Assembly: GCA_900548905.1 (NCBI GenBank)
Contig: URMK01000002.1
Location: 1-64,000, forward strand
Source: an uncultured Lachnospiraceae bacterium
Lineage (GTDB): Bacteria; Bacillota; Clostridia; Lachnospirales; Lachnospiraceae
Reading direction: 5' to 3'
DNA length: 64,000 bases
The translations under genes and the position numbers were made by a program. The notes under the pieces are model-generated. The model did no database searches, was not told the DNA's origin, and saw nothing but the letters and a program-made list of their open reading frames with translations. Each line of letters begins with the position of its first letter. Position 1 is the first letter of the stretch. Shown here in pieces: positions 7,436 through 15,741 of this stretch.

Positions 7436-9778
7436 ATGAAATGTCTCGTGCTGGCAGGAGGAAGGGGCGACAGGCTGTGGCCGCTGTCCAGAAAGAATTA
7501 TCCGAAACAGTTTATCAGCATCCAGAAGGATCATTCCATTTTTCAGGAGACTATTGCCAGGAATATTCCTTATTGCGATGAATTTATTATAGTTACCAAT
7601 AAAGAATACCAGTTTATCGTGGAAAACCAGATGAAGGCTTTCCAGGGGATAACCTACAGGCTGGTACTGGAGGATGTGGGGAGGAAAACGACCGCGGCCA
7701 TCATGCTTTCTTGTCTGCAGTTTCCTTTGTCCGAGCTGATGTTTGTGGTGGCAAGTGATCATCTGATTGAAGGGGCCACCTATAAAGATGATGTCACGAG
7801 GGCCGCGGAGCTGGCAAAGGATGGCTGGCTTGTCACCTTCGGTATGGATATAGGCAAGCCGGAAACCCGGTTCGGTTATATCCGCTGCCGGGGAGAAGAA
7901 GTGCTTTCCTTTATAGAAAAGCCGGATGCCGCCACGGCGGCTTCCTATTTTGAAGCAGGGGACTATCTGATTAACAGCGGTATGTTTCTGTTTCGTGTGG
8001 GGACGCTGGTCCAGGAAATCCGGAAATTCTATCCATGGTTATACAATTCCTGTGAAGCGGCCTTTTATATGAGGAAGGTAAAAGGCAGGCATACGTATTA
8101 TCCGTCCGAGGTACTGGAGGGCATCCAGGCGGTCCCTATTGAGAAAAGTGTTTTTGAACGGACCGGAAGAGGGAAGGTGATTCACAGCTCTTTTCAGTGG
8201 CAGGATATCGGAAGCCTGGAGGATTTATCCCTCACCGGGATCCGGAGAGACGAAAGAAATCAAATCGTATATGAAAGCACCAATACGACGGTGCTGAATC
8301 AGAGCGACCGTCAGCTTGTGGTAGCCAACAATCTGACGGATATCACAATAATCAATACCGAAGATGCGGTTTATGTTGGTAAGACAGGGGAATCCGAAAA
8401 GCTGAAGGGTATCATGAGGGAAAATCCGGAGGAGCAGCATTACTTTGATCAGGGACGGGTTATTTACAAGCCATGGGGAACCTATGAGCTTCTGAATGTG
8501 AATCCCCGCTACGTTGTCCGCAAGGTGATGATCACGGAAGGAAAGACGATCTATGCACACCAGCATTCCCATCGTACGGAGCATTGGATTATTGTGTGCG
8601 GAAGGGCCAGAATCATCATGGAAGGCGGGGAAGGAGAGTATGGGGCTAATGACAGCATAGAAGTACCTGAAAATACACCCCACCAGATATCTAATATCGG
8701 CAATGAGCCTTTGGTGTTTATGGAGATTTCCACAGGTGAAATGGTGGAAGAAAGAGACTTGATCTCTGTTCGCAGCCGGGATCTGTCGGAGGCGGAGCTG
8801 GGCTATCAGGTGGAACCTTTTGTCCGTCTGCTTCCTGCCTTCAAGGATTACCTGTGGGGAGGCACCAGGCTTCGTGATAATTATGCTAAGAAATGTGACT
8901 ATGAAACCATAGCGGAAAGCTGGGAACTGTCCGCCCATAAGGAAGGGCAGAGTATTGTGGCTTCCGGGCGTCATAAGGGGCTTCTTTTTTCCGAGTATCT
9001 GGACCGGATCGGAAAGGAAAAATGGGGCTGGAAATGCCAGCCGCTGGAACGTTTCCCGCTTCTGGTCAAACTGATTGATGCAAAAGAGAACCTTTCCGTA
9101 CAGGTTCATCCGGATGATGCCTATGCCCTGGAAAAGGAAAATGAATACGGGAAAAATGAGATGTGGTACATCCTTCAGTGCGAACCGGATTCCTGTATTT
9201 ACTGCGGCTTTAAACGGGATGTAACCCGGGAAGAGGTAAAAAAGGCGGTGGAAGAGGACACGATTCTTTCCCTGCTGAACCGGATTCCTATTAAACAGGG
9301 GGAGGCGTTTTTCATACCGGCAGGTACGGTTCATGCCATCGGCAAAGGAAGCCTGATATGTGAAATCCAGCAAAGTTCCAATTGTACCTATCGTTTATAT
9401 GATTATAACCGCAGGGACAAGTATGGAAATTACCGGGAGCTTCATATGGAGAAGGCGCTGGCGGTCATGAATTACAGCCGGTACGAAGTACAGCGGTTTG
9501 ACAGCGAAACCATAGAAACGCAGGACGTGGTTTTGCGCATCCTGAGCCGCTGCAAATATTTTGAGTGTGTCAGCTGCACGCTCCATGGTTCTTATGTACT
9601 GGAGGCGGACGGAAATTCCTTTTACTCTCTTCTGTGCGTAAAAGGGAAGGCGCAGCTGCAGCATTTGGAGGAGGCGGAAAGAACACAGATAAAGGCCGGA
9701 GACAGTATTTTCATTCCTGCCGGGGACCAAAAATTCCGTCTGGAAGGGGACGCAGAGATCATCATTACCCATATATAA
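7436..9778 (+). CDS. Three-module GDP-mannose enzyme: mannose-1-phosphate guanylyltransferase, cupin PMI, type I PMI
   Basis: 780 residues with three modules. Residues 1-330: nucleotidyltransferase with GGRGDRLWPLSRKNYPKQF, the GDP-mannose pyrophosphorylase signature, FVVASDHLI and FIEKPD. Residues about 340-450: type II phosphomannose isomerase cupin (YKPWGTYELL, HQHSHRTEHWIIVCG, PENTPHQISNIG). Residues about 465-780: type I Firmicutes ManA (LWGGTRLRD, VQVHPDDAYA, KNEMWYI, IPAGTVHAIG) with the zinc-ligand Gln, His, Glu, His pattern. The protein should convert fructose-6-phosphate to mannose-6-phosphate and mannose-1-phosphate plus GTP to GDP-mannose; the mutase between them is not in the window. 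In the first module the usual EP-GRNTAPAI motif reads EDVGRKTTAAI. ATG 7436 has GGAG 10 nt upstream; an in-frame ATG at 7430 is only 4 nt away from it. Confidence 0.85.
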   Translation: MKCLVLAGGRGDRLWPLSRKNYPKQFISIQKDHSIFQETIARNIPYCDEFIIVTNKEYQFIVENQMKAFQGITYRLVLEDVGRKTTAAIMLSCLQFPLSELMFVVASDHLIEGATYKDDVTRAAELAKDGWLVTFGMDIGKPETRFGYIRCRGEEVLSFIEKPDAATAASYFEAGDYLINSGMFLFRVGTLVQEIRKFYPWLYNSCEAAFYMRKVKGRHTYYPSEVLEGIQAVPIEKSVFERTGRGKVIHSSFQWQDIGSLEDLSLTGIRRDERNQIVYESTNTTVLNQSDRQLVVANNLTDITIINTEDAVYVGKTGESEKLKGIMRENPEEQHYFDQGRVIYKPWGTYELLNVNPRYVVRKVMITEGKTIYAHQHSHRTEHWIIVCGRARIIMEGGEGEYGANDSIEVPENTPHQISNIGNEPLVFMEISTGEMVEERDLISVRSRDLSEAELGYQVEPFVRLLPAFKDYLWGGTRLRDNYAKKCDYETIAESWELSAHKEGQSIVASGRHKGLLFSEYLDRIGKEKWGWKCQPLERFPLLVKLIDAKENLSVQVHPDDAYALEKENEYGKNEMWYILQCEPDSCIYCGFKRDVTREEVKKAVEEDTILSLLNRIPIKQGEAFFIPAGTVHAIGKGSLICEIQQSSNCTYRLYDYNRRDKYGNYRELHMEKALAVMNYSRYEVQRFDSETIETQDVVLRILSRCKYFECVSCTLHGSYVLEADGNSFYSLLCVKGKAQLQHLEEAERTQIKAGDSIFIPAGDQKFRLEGDAEIIITHI

Positions 9779-9782
9779 AAAG

Positions 9783-9816
9783 CGACGCCGGCTTTCTGGA
9801 AGCCGGCGCCTTTTTA
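9783..9816. terminator. Bidirectional terminator between the mannose gene and tyrA
   Basis: CGCCGGCTT/AAGCCGGCG hairpin with flanking A and T runs, serving the forward mannose gene and possibly the reverse tyrA, whose stop is 16 bp away. Confidence 0.85.
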
Positions 9817-9831
9817 TGGGGAGCTGCTGAG

Positions 9832-10950
9832 TTATTTTTTAATAAATACCGTATAACCCCTGCTGTTCAGCAGTTTTTCCGCTTTTTGAATCGAAGCTTC
9901 TTCATAAAATTCGATCCGCAGGACACCGTCTTCCGATTCCCGGTTATGGACAATGCCGATATTTTTGATGCTGATATGGTTCAGCGCCAGCAGAGTAGCA
10001 ACGGAGGCCAGGGAGCCGGCTTCGTCGGGAATTTCCACATTGATGGTGTATACCCTTTTAATAGGGCCGCTGGAAGCGTCGATAAAGGAATCCCGGTAGT
10101 TCCTGGCCGTATCGAAGAAGGAATAGAGCTGATTTGCATCCCTTCGGTCGATTTCATCCTTTACTTTTTCAAGGGAACTGATATAGCGTTCCAGAAGCTG
10201 TGATATATTTTCCCTGTTCGTCAGGCAGATCTGCTGCCACATAACTGTGGAGGAAGAAGCAATGCGGGTAATGTCCTTAAATCCACCTGCGGCAACCAAT
10301 TTCATGATTCCTTCATCGTTATCGCTGGCCTTTACCAGGTTTACCAGCGAGGAAGCGACGACATGGGGCAGATGGCTGATTGCGGCCGTTACATAATCAT
10401 GCTGCCGGTAATCCAGAATCAGAGGGATGGCTCCCATTGCCTTGACCAAAGCGGCATACCGTTCCACCTGTTCTTTTGGGGCATCCGATGTGGGGGTAAG
10501 GATATAGTAAGCATTTTCCAGTAAAGAGGCCTTGGAATTCTGGTAGCCGATCCGTTCGCTGCCGGCCATGGGATGGCCGCCGATAAAAGAGGAGGTAAGG
10601 CCCAGTTCTTCAATGGCGGCATGGATGGTGCTTTTTACGCTGCCCACATCGGTGAGGATACACCCGGGATGAAGGGACAGATATTGCCGGATAATCCGTA
10701 AGTTATTGTCATTCTGGGACACCGGGGCGCATAAGAATAGAAAGTCACAATCCGTGAAGGCGGCTCCGTTTCTTTCGTCAACCCGTTCCGACGCTTCATC
10801 AATGATTCCTTCTTCCAGGGCGAGCTTCCGTGTTGCACTGTCCGTATCACAGGCCCGGATAAAGCAGTCCGGCATGGAGGCGCGGATGGCTCTGGCAATG
10901 GAACCGCCGATAAGTCCAAGCCCAATAAAGGCAAAGGTGAGTTGCTTCAT
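9832..10950 (-). CDS. tyrA: Prephenate dehydrogenase with C-terminal ACT domain
   Basis: 372 residues. N-terminal Rossmann motif GLGLIGGSIARAI (NAD(P) binding), then the TyrA signature region around GGHPMAGSERIGYQNSKA and the helical dimer domain (HLPHVVASSLVN, AAGGFKDITRIA). The last 75 residues (TINVEIPDEAGSLASVATLL) form an ACT domain, expected to bind tyrosine for feedback control. It converts prephenate to 4-hydroxyphenylpyruvate in tyrosine synthesis. GGAG precedes the ATG. It begins 12 nt after aroF on the reverse strand, so the two form an operon joining the first and a late step of aromatic amino acid synthesis. Confidence 0.93.
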   Translation of the reverse strand: MKQLTFAFIGLGLIGGSIARAIRASMPDCFIRACDTDSATRKLALEEGIIDEASERVDERNGAAFTDCDFLFLCAPVSQNDNNLRIIRQYLSLHPGCILTDVGSVKSTIHAAIEELGLTSSFIGGHPMAGSERIGYQNSKASLLENAYYILTPTSDAPKEQVERYAALVKAMGAIPLILDYRQHDYVTAAISHLPHVVASSLVNLVKASDNDEGIMKLVAAGGFKDITRIASSSTVMWQQICLTNRENISQLLERYISSLEKVKDEIDRRDANQLYSFFDTARNYRDSFIDASSGPIKRVYTINVEIPDEAGSLASVATLLALNHISIKNIGIVHNRESEDGVLRIEFYEEASIQKAEKLLNSRGYTVFIKK

Positions 10951-10962
10951 AACATGCTCCTT

Positions 10963-11979
10963 TTATCTGAAGCTGCGGCCTGCAAGTCCGATATAGGGAG
11001 CGAGCTCACCGGTCAGCTTCTCAAAGTTTTCAAAGGTAAGGGACTGCGGGCCGTCGGAAAGGGCATGGGCGGGATCGTTATGTACCTCTATCATCAGACC
11101 GTCCGCACCGCAGGCTACAGCAGCTTTTGCCAGAGGAGCCACATATTTGTAAACGCCGGTGGCATGGGAGGGATCCACGATTACAGGGAGATGGGTTCTT
11201 TCCTTTAATACCGGAACGGCGCTTAAGTCAAGCGTGTTGCGTGTTGCGGTCTCAAAGGTGCGGATGCCTCTTTCGCATAATACCACATTGGGGTTGCCTT
11301 CGGCAATGATATATTCCGCTGCGTTGAGCCATTCCTCGATGGTGGCGCTCAGTCCTCTTTTCAAAAGTACAGGAAGGCCGGAGCGTCCCGCTTCCTTGAG
11401 AAGGATGAAGTTCTGCATGTTCCGGGCGCCGATCTGGATCATATCCACATATTTCACGGCAGCTTCAATTGCCTCATGGCTCACGACCTCGCAGATGGTG
11501 GCCAGCCCGGTTTCTTTTGCGGCTTCCTGCATGTAACGCAGTCCTTCTTCTTCCAGCCCCTGGAAGGAGTAAGGGGAGGTTCTCGGCTTATATGCGCCGC
11601 CGCGGAGAATGGTAGCCCCGCAGGCTGTGACGGCCTTAGCGATAGCCAGCAGCTGTTCCTGCGTTTCCACGGCGCATGGTCCGGCCATTATGGTCATATT
11701 GTCCGGGCCGATAGAGGTGGGGCCGACCCTGACCGTGGTGGGATTGGGATGAAACTTCCGGTTTGCAAGCTTGTAGGTTTCCGTTACCGGCACTATCCTG
11801 TCAACATCCTTGAAGCTTATCAGGTTTTCCGTGGAAAGAAGGCTTTTATCGCCCACCACGCCGATGATGGTAACTTCGGTCCCCTGGGAAAGATGGGCAT
11901 TCAGCCCGCTGTTTTCAATATATTCCTTTATCGCCGTGATGCTGGACTGTGCGGCCTGGGGTTTCATTACTATAATCAT
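10963..11979 (-). CDS. aroF: 3-deoxy-7-phosphoheptulonate synthase, type I-beta
   Basis: 338 residues. An N-terminal ferredoxin-like regulatory domain (about 1-70, MKPQAAQSSITAIKEYIENS...) precedes the KDO8P-synthase-like barrel with MAGPCAVE, LRGGAYKPRTSPYSFQG, GARNMQNF, LLKRG and VDPSHATG. This enzyme condenses PEP and erythrose-4-phosphate, the first step of the shikimate pathway; the N-terminal domain in relatives gives Tyr/Phe feedback inhibition. The start at 11979 follows AAAGGA by 9 nt; the same frame extends 15 codons upstream to a non-ATG start but that would overlap the promoter's predicted start site. First gene of the aroF-tyrA unit. Confidence 0.93.
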   Translation of the reverse strand: MIIVMKPQAAQSSITAIKEYIENSGLNAHLSQGTEVTIIGVVGDKSLLSTENLISFKDVDRIVPVTETYKLANRKFHPNPTTVRVGPTSIGPDNMTIMAGPCAVETQEQLLAIAKAVTACGATILRGGAYKPRTSPYSFQGLEEEGLRYMQEAAKETGLATICEVVSHEAIEAAVKYVDMIQIGARNMQNFILLKEAGRSGLPVLLKRGLSATIEEWLNAAEYIIAEGNPNVVLCERGIRTFETATRNTLDLSAVPVLKERTHLPVIVDPSHATGVYKYVAPLAKAAVACGADGLMIEVHNDPAHALSDGPQSLTFENFEKLTGELAPYIGLAGRSFR

Positions 11980-12022
11980 AAATACGATTCCTTTCACTTT
12001 CGATATTTTTAATGCCGTTACC

Positions 12023-12051
12023 AATATAGCACTTTAAAGCGTGAAAGTCAA
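12023..12051 (-). promoter_or_regulatory. Promoter of aroF-tyrA
   Basis: On the reverse strand TTGACT (12046-12051) and TATATT (12023-12028) are 17 bp apart, giving a leader of about 37 nt to the aroF start. It is back to back with the promoter at 12194. Confidence 0.75.
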
Positions 12052-12193
12052 CCGGGAGACGATTCTCGCAGATGCATCCTATATTTTAGCTATTTTCCCT
12101 TGATTTCCGGGGGTTTTAGAGGTGGAGCTGACTTAGATGCGGCGGAGGGAAAAAGAAGGGAAAAAATAACTTGTATAAAATGTTGAAAATTGC

Positions 12194-12222
12194 TTGTAAA
12201 AATTTTGGACATTTAGTAAAAT
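12194..12222 (+). promoter_or_regulatory. Promoter of the EF-G paralog
   Basis: TTGTAA (12194-12199) and TAAAAT (12217-12222), 17-bp spacer. It sets a transcription start near 12229, which argues for the downstream ATG at 12310 rather than the in-frame ATG at 12229. The stretch 12052-12193 shows no other feature. Confidence 0.65.
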
Positions 12223-12309
12223 ATACCCATGGGGTTCTGGAAGAGATTTTTAATGGATTGGGGACTTTTACAGAAAACCCGGAAATCGCATAATACGGAG
12301 GAATTCAGT

Positions 12310-14400
12310 ATGAACATTTACACAACAGACAAGATTCGTAACGTTGTTCTTCTGGGACATGGCGGATCAGGCAAGACTAGTTTAGTAGAAGCAATGGCGT
12401 ATTTGTCCGGAATCACATCCAGGATGGGTAAGGTAACAGACGGAAATACGGTCAGCGATTTTGGCAAGGAAGAGCAGAAGAGAAAATTTTCAATCAGCAC
12501 ATCTGTTGTCCCGATTGAATGGGAAGGTGTGAAGATCAATATATTGGATACTCCCGGTTTTTTTGACTTTGTAGGGGAAGTGGAAGAAGCGGTCAGCGCT
12601 GCGGATGCCGCCATCATTGTCATCTCCGGCAAGGCCGGCGTGGAAGTGGGTACCCAGAAGGCCTGGGAGCTGTGTGACAGATACAAGCTTCCCCGCATGG
12701 TATTCGTAACGGATATGGATATTGATAATGCTTCTTACCGGCAGATCGTGGAAGATATGACTAACCTTTATGGCAAGAAAATTGCTCCCTTCCATCTGCC
12801 AATCCGTGAAAATGAGAAGTTTGTCGGTTATGTCAACGTTATTTCCGAGACCGGCTACAGATGGCAGGGCAAAGAAGTTGTGGAATGTGAGATACCCGAA
12901 TACAACAAACCGAACCTTCAGATTTGCCGTGATACCCTGATGGAAGCGGTGGCCGAAACAAGCGAAGAGTTCATGGAACGGTATTTCAGCGGTGAGTCCT
13001 TCTCCGAGGCGGAAATCAGAGCGGCTCTGCGTACCAATATTAATGACGGCAGTATTGTTCCCATGTCCATGGGATCCAATATTCTGGGACAGGGTATTTA
13101 CACGCTGCTGGATGATATTGTAAAGTACCTGCCCAGCCCGGAAGGACGGGAAATTGCAGGCATTAATATGAAGACAAAAGATATTTTCCAGGCGAATTTC
13201 GATTTTGCGAAGGCTAAGAGCGCTTATATCTTCAAGACAATTGTGGATCCCTTTATTGGTAAATATTCCCTCATTAAGGTTTGCTCCGGCGTTCTGAAAA
13301 CAGATGATCAGATGCTTAATTACGATAAAGATATTGAGGAGAAGATCGGTAAGCTTTATATCCTGCAGGGAAGCAAGCCAATTGAAGTAAGTGAGCTTCA
13401 TGCCGGCGATATCGGCGCCCTGGCCAAGCTGACAGGCGCAAGGACGGGAAATACGCTTTCCACCAAGGCTACCCCTATTGAATATGGCAAAACGGAAATC
13501 TCCGTACCTTATACCTCAAAGAGATACAAAGCCAAGAACAAAGCGGATATCGATAAGATTTCCCAGTCCCTTACCAAGATGACTCATGAAGATTTAACAC
13601 TGAAAGTGGTTAATGATTCTGAAAACCATCAGTCGCTGCTGTATGGTATGGGTGATCAGCATCTGGACGTGGTTGTAAGCAGACTGGTTAATGAATATAA
13701 AGTGGAGATTGAACTGAGCCAGCCCAAGGTTGCATTCCGTGAAACCATCCGTAAAAAATCAGACGTGGAATATAAATATAAGAAACAGACCGGCGGTCAT
13801 GGGCAGTATGGCCATGTCAAGATGAAATTCGAACCTTCAGGTGATCTGGAAAAGAACTATGAATTTGCACAGGAGGTGGTGGGAGGCGCCGTTCCTAAGA
13901 ATTATTATCCCGCAGTGGAAAAGGGCATTCAGGAATCCGTCCAGAAAGGGCCTTTGGCCGCTTATCCGGTAGTTGGTGTGAAAGCGATTCTGTATGATGG
14001 ATCCTATCATCCCGTTGACTCTTCGGAAATGGCGTTTAAGATGGCGACCATCCAGGCATTCAAGAAGGGCTTTATGGATGCGGGTCCGGTTCTTCTTGAG
14101 CCGATTGCGTCTTTGAAGGTAACCGTGCCGGATCAGTATACCGGTGATGTTATGGGTGATTTGAATAAACGCCGCGGCCGTGTGTTGGGAATGACACCTA
14201 TTGCAGGCGGAAAGCAGATTGTTGAAGCGGATGTGCCTATGACGGAACTGTACGGCTATTGTACGGATCTGCGTTCCATGACAGGCGGCAGGGGAGATTA
14301 CTCCTATGCATTTGCCCGTTATGAGCAGGCTCCATCCGATATCCAGGAGAAGGAAGTTGCTGCAAGAGCCGCTAAGGTTGCGGAAGGAAGCGACGAATAA
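12310..14400 (+). CDS. EF-G paralog with altered G-domain motifs
   Basis: 696 residues with all EF-G domains: GTPase domain (1-270), domain II, domains III-V through the C-terminal RGDYSYAFARYEQAP. P-loop is GHGGSGKTS, which satisfies GxxxxGKS/T but differs from the AHIDAGKTT of canonical EF-G. The G3 motif is DTPGFFDF, so the catalytic His of DTPGHVDF is Phe. The G4 motif NKxD is TDMD (in VFVTDMD), losing Asn and Lys that read guanine. These changes are seen clearly at 12550-12575 and 12700-12720. It belongs to the EF-G-like paralog group rather than the str-operon fusA; no rpsL, rpsG or tuf is adjacent. Start 12310 has GGAGG 8 nt upstream. The role, translocation, recycling or a specialised ribosome function, is not known from sequence. 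Confidence 0.85.
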   Translation: MNIYTTDKIRNVVLLGHGGSGKTSLVEAMAYLSGITSRMGKVTDGNTVSDFGKEEQKRKFSISTSVVPIEWEGVKINILDTPGFFDFVGEVEEAVSAADAAIIVISGKAGVEVGTQKAWELCDRYKLPRMVFVTDMDIDNASYRQIVEDMTNLYGKKIAPFHLPIRENEKFVGYVNVISETGYRWQGKEVVECEIPEYNKPNLQICRDTLMEAVAETSEEFMERYFSGESFSEAEIRAALRTNINDGSIVPMSMGSNILGQGIYTLLDDIVKYLPSPEGREIAGINMKTKDIFQANFDFAKAKSAYIFKTIVDPFIGKYSLIKVCSGVLKTDDQMLNYDKDIEEKIGKLYILQGSKPIEVSELHAGDIGALAKLTGARTGNTLSTKATPIEYGKTEISVPYTSKRYKAKNKADIDKISQSLTKMTHEDLTLKVVNDSENHQSLLYGMGDQHLDVVVSRLVNEYKVEIELSQPKVAFRETIRKKSDVEYKYKKQTGGHGQYGHVKMKFEPSGDLEKNYEFAQEVVGGAVPKNYYPAVEKGIQESVQKGPLAAYPVVGVKAILYDGSYHPVDSSEMAFKMATIQAFKKGFMDAGPVLLEPIASLKVTVPDQYTGDVMGDLNKRRGRVLGMTPIAGGKQIVEADVPMTELYGYCTDLRSMTGGRGDYSYAFARYEQAPSDIQEKEVAARAAKVAEGSDE

Positions 14401-14402
14401 AG

Positions 14403-14447
14403 GTAACTATTCAGTCAGGCCAGTGCATTTGCTGCGCTGACCGTAAG
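14403..14447. repeat. GTAAC-family element, long form, partial
   Basis: GTAAC, then a TTCAG-CAGG core and CATTTGCTGC, matching in order the element at 63311 (GTAAC, TTCAG, CAGG, CATTTACTGC). The right arm is decayed. It begins 2 nt after the EF-G paralog stop. Confidence 0.5.
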
Positions 14448-14496
14448 AAAGCGATTCAGAAATCTTTTTTAGAGAAGAAAAGCAATATTGGGGTAA

Positions 14497-14537
14497 GGGC
14501 GCCGAGGATATTGGGGGATATCTTCGGCGCCCTTTAT
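14497..14537 (+). terminator. Terminator of the EF-G paralog
   Basis: GGGCGCCGA-GATA arms pair with TATC-TCGGCGCCC around an 8-nt loop, followed by TTTAT. Between it and the reverse gene ending at 14650 there is nothing recognisable. Confidence 0.8.
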
Positions 14538-14649
14538 AATGGTACGCTTTTCTGAATTGCGCCGATAACCGGAAGCTGATGGAGATATATGATGCGGTTA
14601 TATGAGAAGCAGGATGGAAGAATAAAAAACGTACCGCCAGCCGGTAAGG

Positions 14650-15513
14650 TCAGCTGTCCCGCCGTTTACGGCGTTTTAAACCTGGTGACCCGCTGCCGGC
14701 CGCGGGATGCTTGACTTTATCCCGGGCAAATTCCAGATAAAAGCTCTGTATTTTCAGTTTATTTTCTTCATACATATCCAAAATCTGATACAGCTCCTTA
14801 TAATATCCGAAGAGAATTTTTTTGGTGCGGATGGTTTCCCGTAAATCAATCTTACTGTCCACAAGACTTCCTTTCGTTTTTACATAATAATAGAAGGGAT
14901 CTGTGAGGACATGGACGTTGGAGGTGAATTTCAGATATTCCAGATTGAATTTAAAATCTTCACACCAATCCAGTTCATGGGAGAAGAACAGGCGGTTTTC
15001 TCTGATGATATCCATACGGTAAAATTTATTCCAGGTTACCCCATAGTAGAAATTGGCGGGGGATTTCATCATGTATTTGGCAAATTCAGCTCTGCTTATC
15101 AGGGCGGGAGAGGGGATATGGCCTTTAATCCAGATCCGCCTTCCGATAACCCGGTAATAATCCGATATGACAAGCTGGGTTTCCGGTCCCATAGCCTGCA
15201 GCAAAAGAGCTGTGGCATCCCGTGTAAGCCAGTCATCTGCATCCACAAACTGCACAAAAACCCCCTTCGCCATCTGCAGCCCGACATTCCGGCTCTCCGA
15301 AACACCGGAGTTTTCCTTATGGACAACACGCAGACGGGGCTCTTTTTTTTCATATTTAGCAAGGATTACCCGGCTGTGATCCGTACTGCCGTCGTCAATA
15401 GCAAGAATTTCCAGATGGGAATAGGTCTGCCTGATTACGCTGCAAAGACATCTCTCCAGCGTTTGCTCCCTGTTATATATGGGAATAATTATGGTAACTA
15501 AAGGGTTATTCAA
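14650..15513 (-). CDS. Family 2 glycosyltransferase
   Basis: 287 residues, GT-A fold: TIIIPIYNREQTLERCLCSV at the N-terminus, IDDGSTD (nucleotide binding), ENSGVSESRNVGL, and the metal-binding VDADDW (DxD). A later WCEDFKFNLEYL segment is typical of family 2 enzymes acting on polysaccharides or glycolipids. It is soluble, without membrane helices, and ends in a Lys/Arg-rich tail that may touch the membrane. The start is a TTG at 15513 with an AAGGAAAGG about 12-14 nt upstream, so the exact start is uncertain. It is isolated between a convergent terminator and a divergent gene. Donor and acceptor sugars cannot be assigned. Confidence 0.82.
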   Translation of the reverse strand: MNNPLVTIIIPIYNREQTLERCLCSVIRQTYSHLEILAIDDGSTDHSRVILAKYEKKEPRLRVVHKENSGVSESRNVGLQMAKGVFVQFVDADDWLTRDATALLLQAMGPETQLVISDYYRVIGRRIWIKGHIPSPALISRAEFAKYMMKSPANFYYGVTWNKFYRMDIIRENRLFFSHELDWCEDFKFNLEYLKFTSNVHVLTDPFYYYVKTKGSLVDSKIDLRETIRTKKILFGYYKELYQILDMYEENKLKIQSFYLEFARDKVKHPAAGSGSPGLKRRKRRDS

Positions 15514-15616
15514 TCAGATTATCTGCCTTTCCTTCGTAATTTCTAATGCTTATTTTATCATGCGCAAAGGAGAGAAACAAGGGAAAAGTGCCGCGATAAG
15601 TGCCGGTCGTCCGGCA

Positions 15617-15645
15617 TTGCTATGGCTGGAATATTGTGGTACAAT
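15617..15645 (+). promoter_or_regulatory. Promoter of the 543-residue membrane protein
   Basis: TTGCTA (15617-15622), 17-bp spacer ending in TGG, and TACAAT (15640-15645): an extended -10 promoter. The roughly 90-nt leader contains two hairpins, CAGCC/GGCTG near 15672 and TGCCGG/CCGGCA at about 15703-15722, the latter directly before the GGGAGGAG ribosome site. Confidence 0.65.
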
Positions 15646-15741
15646 GAATTAATTTATTATTAGACTGTAATCAGCCGGGACAACGGGCTGACGACAGGAT
15701 GTGCCGGAATCAGATACCGGCAGGGAGGAGTATTATTTTAT

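Noticed and set aside
12229..12309. 27-codon N-terminal extension of the EF-G paralog
   Set aside because: It begins at the predicted transcription start, lacks a ribosome site and is not family-like; GGAGG precedes the ATG at 12310.
14911..15501. Long open frame opposite the glycosyltransferase gene
   Set aside because: It is the antisense shadow of a well-supported GT2 gene and has no ribosome site or recognisable motif.
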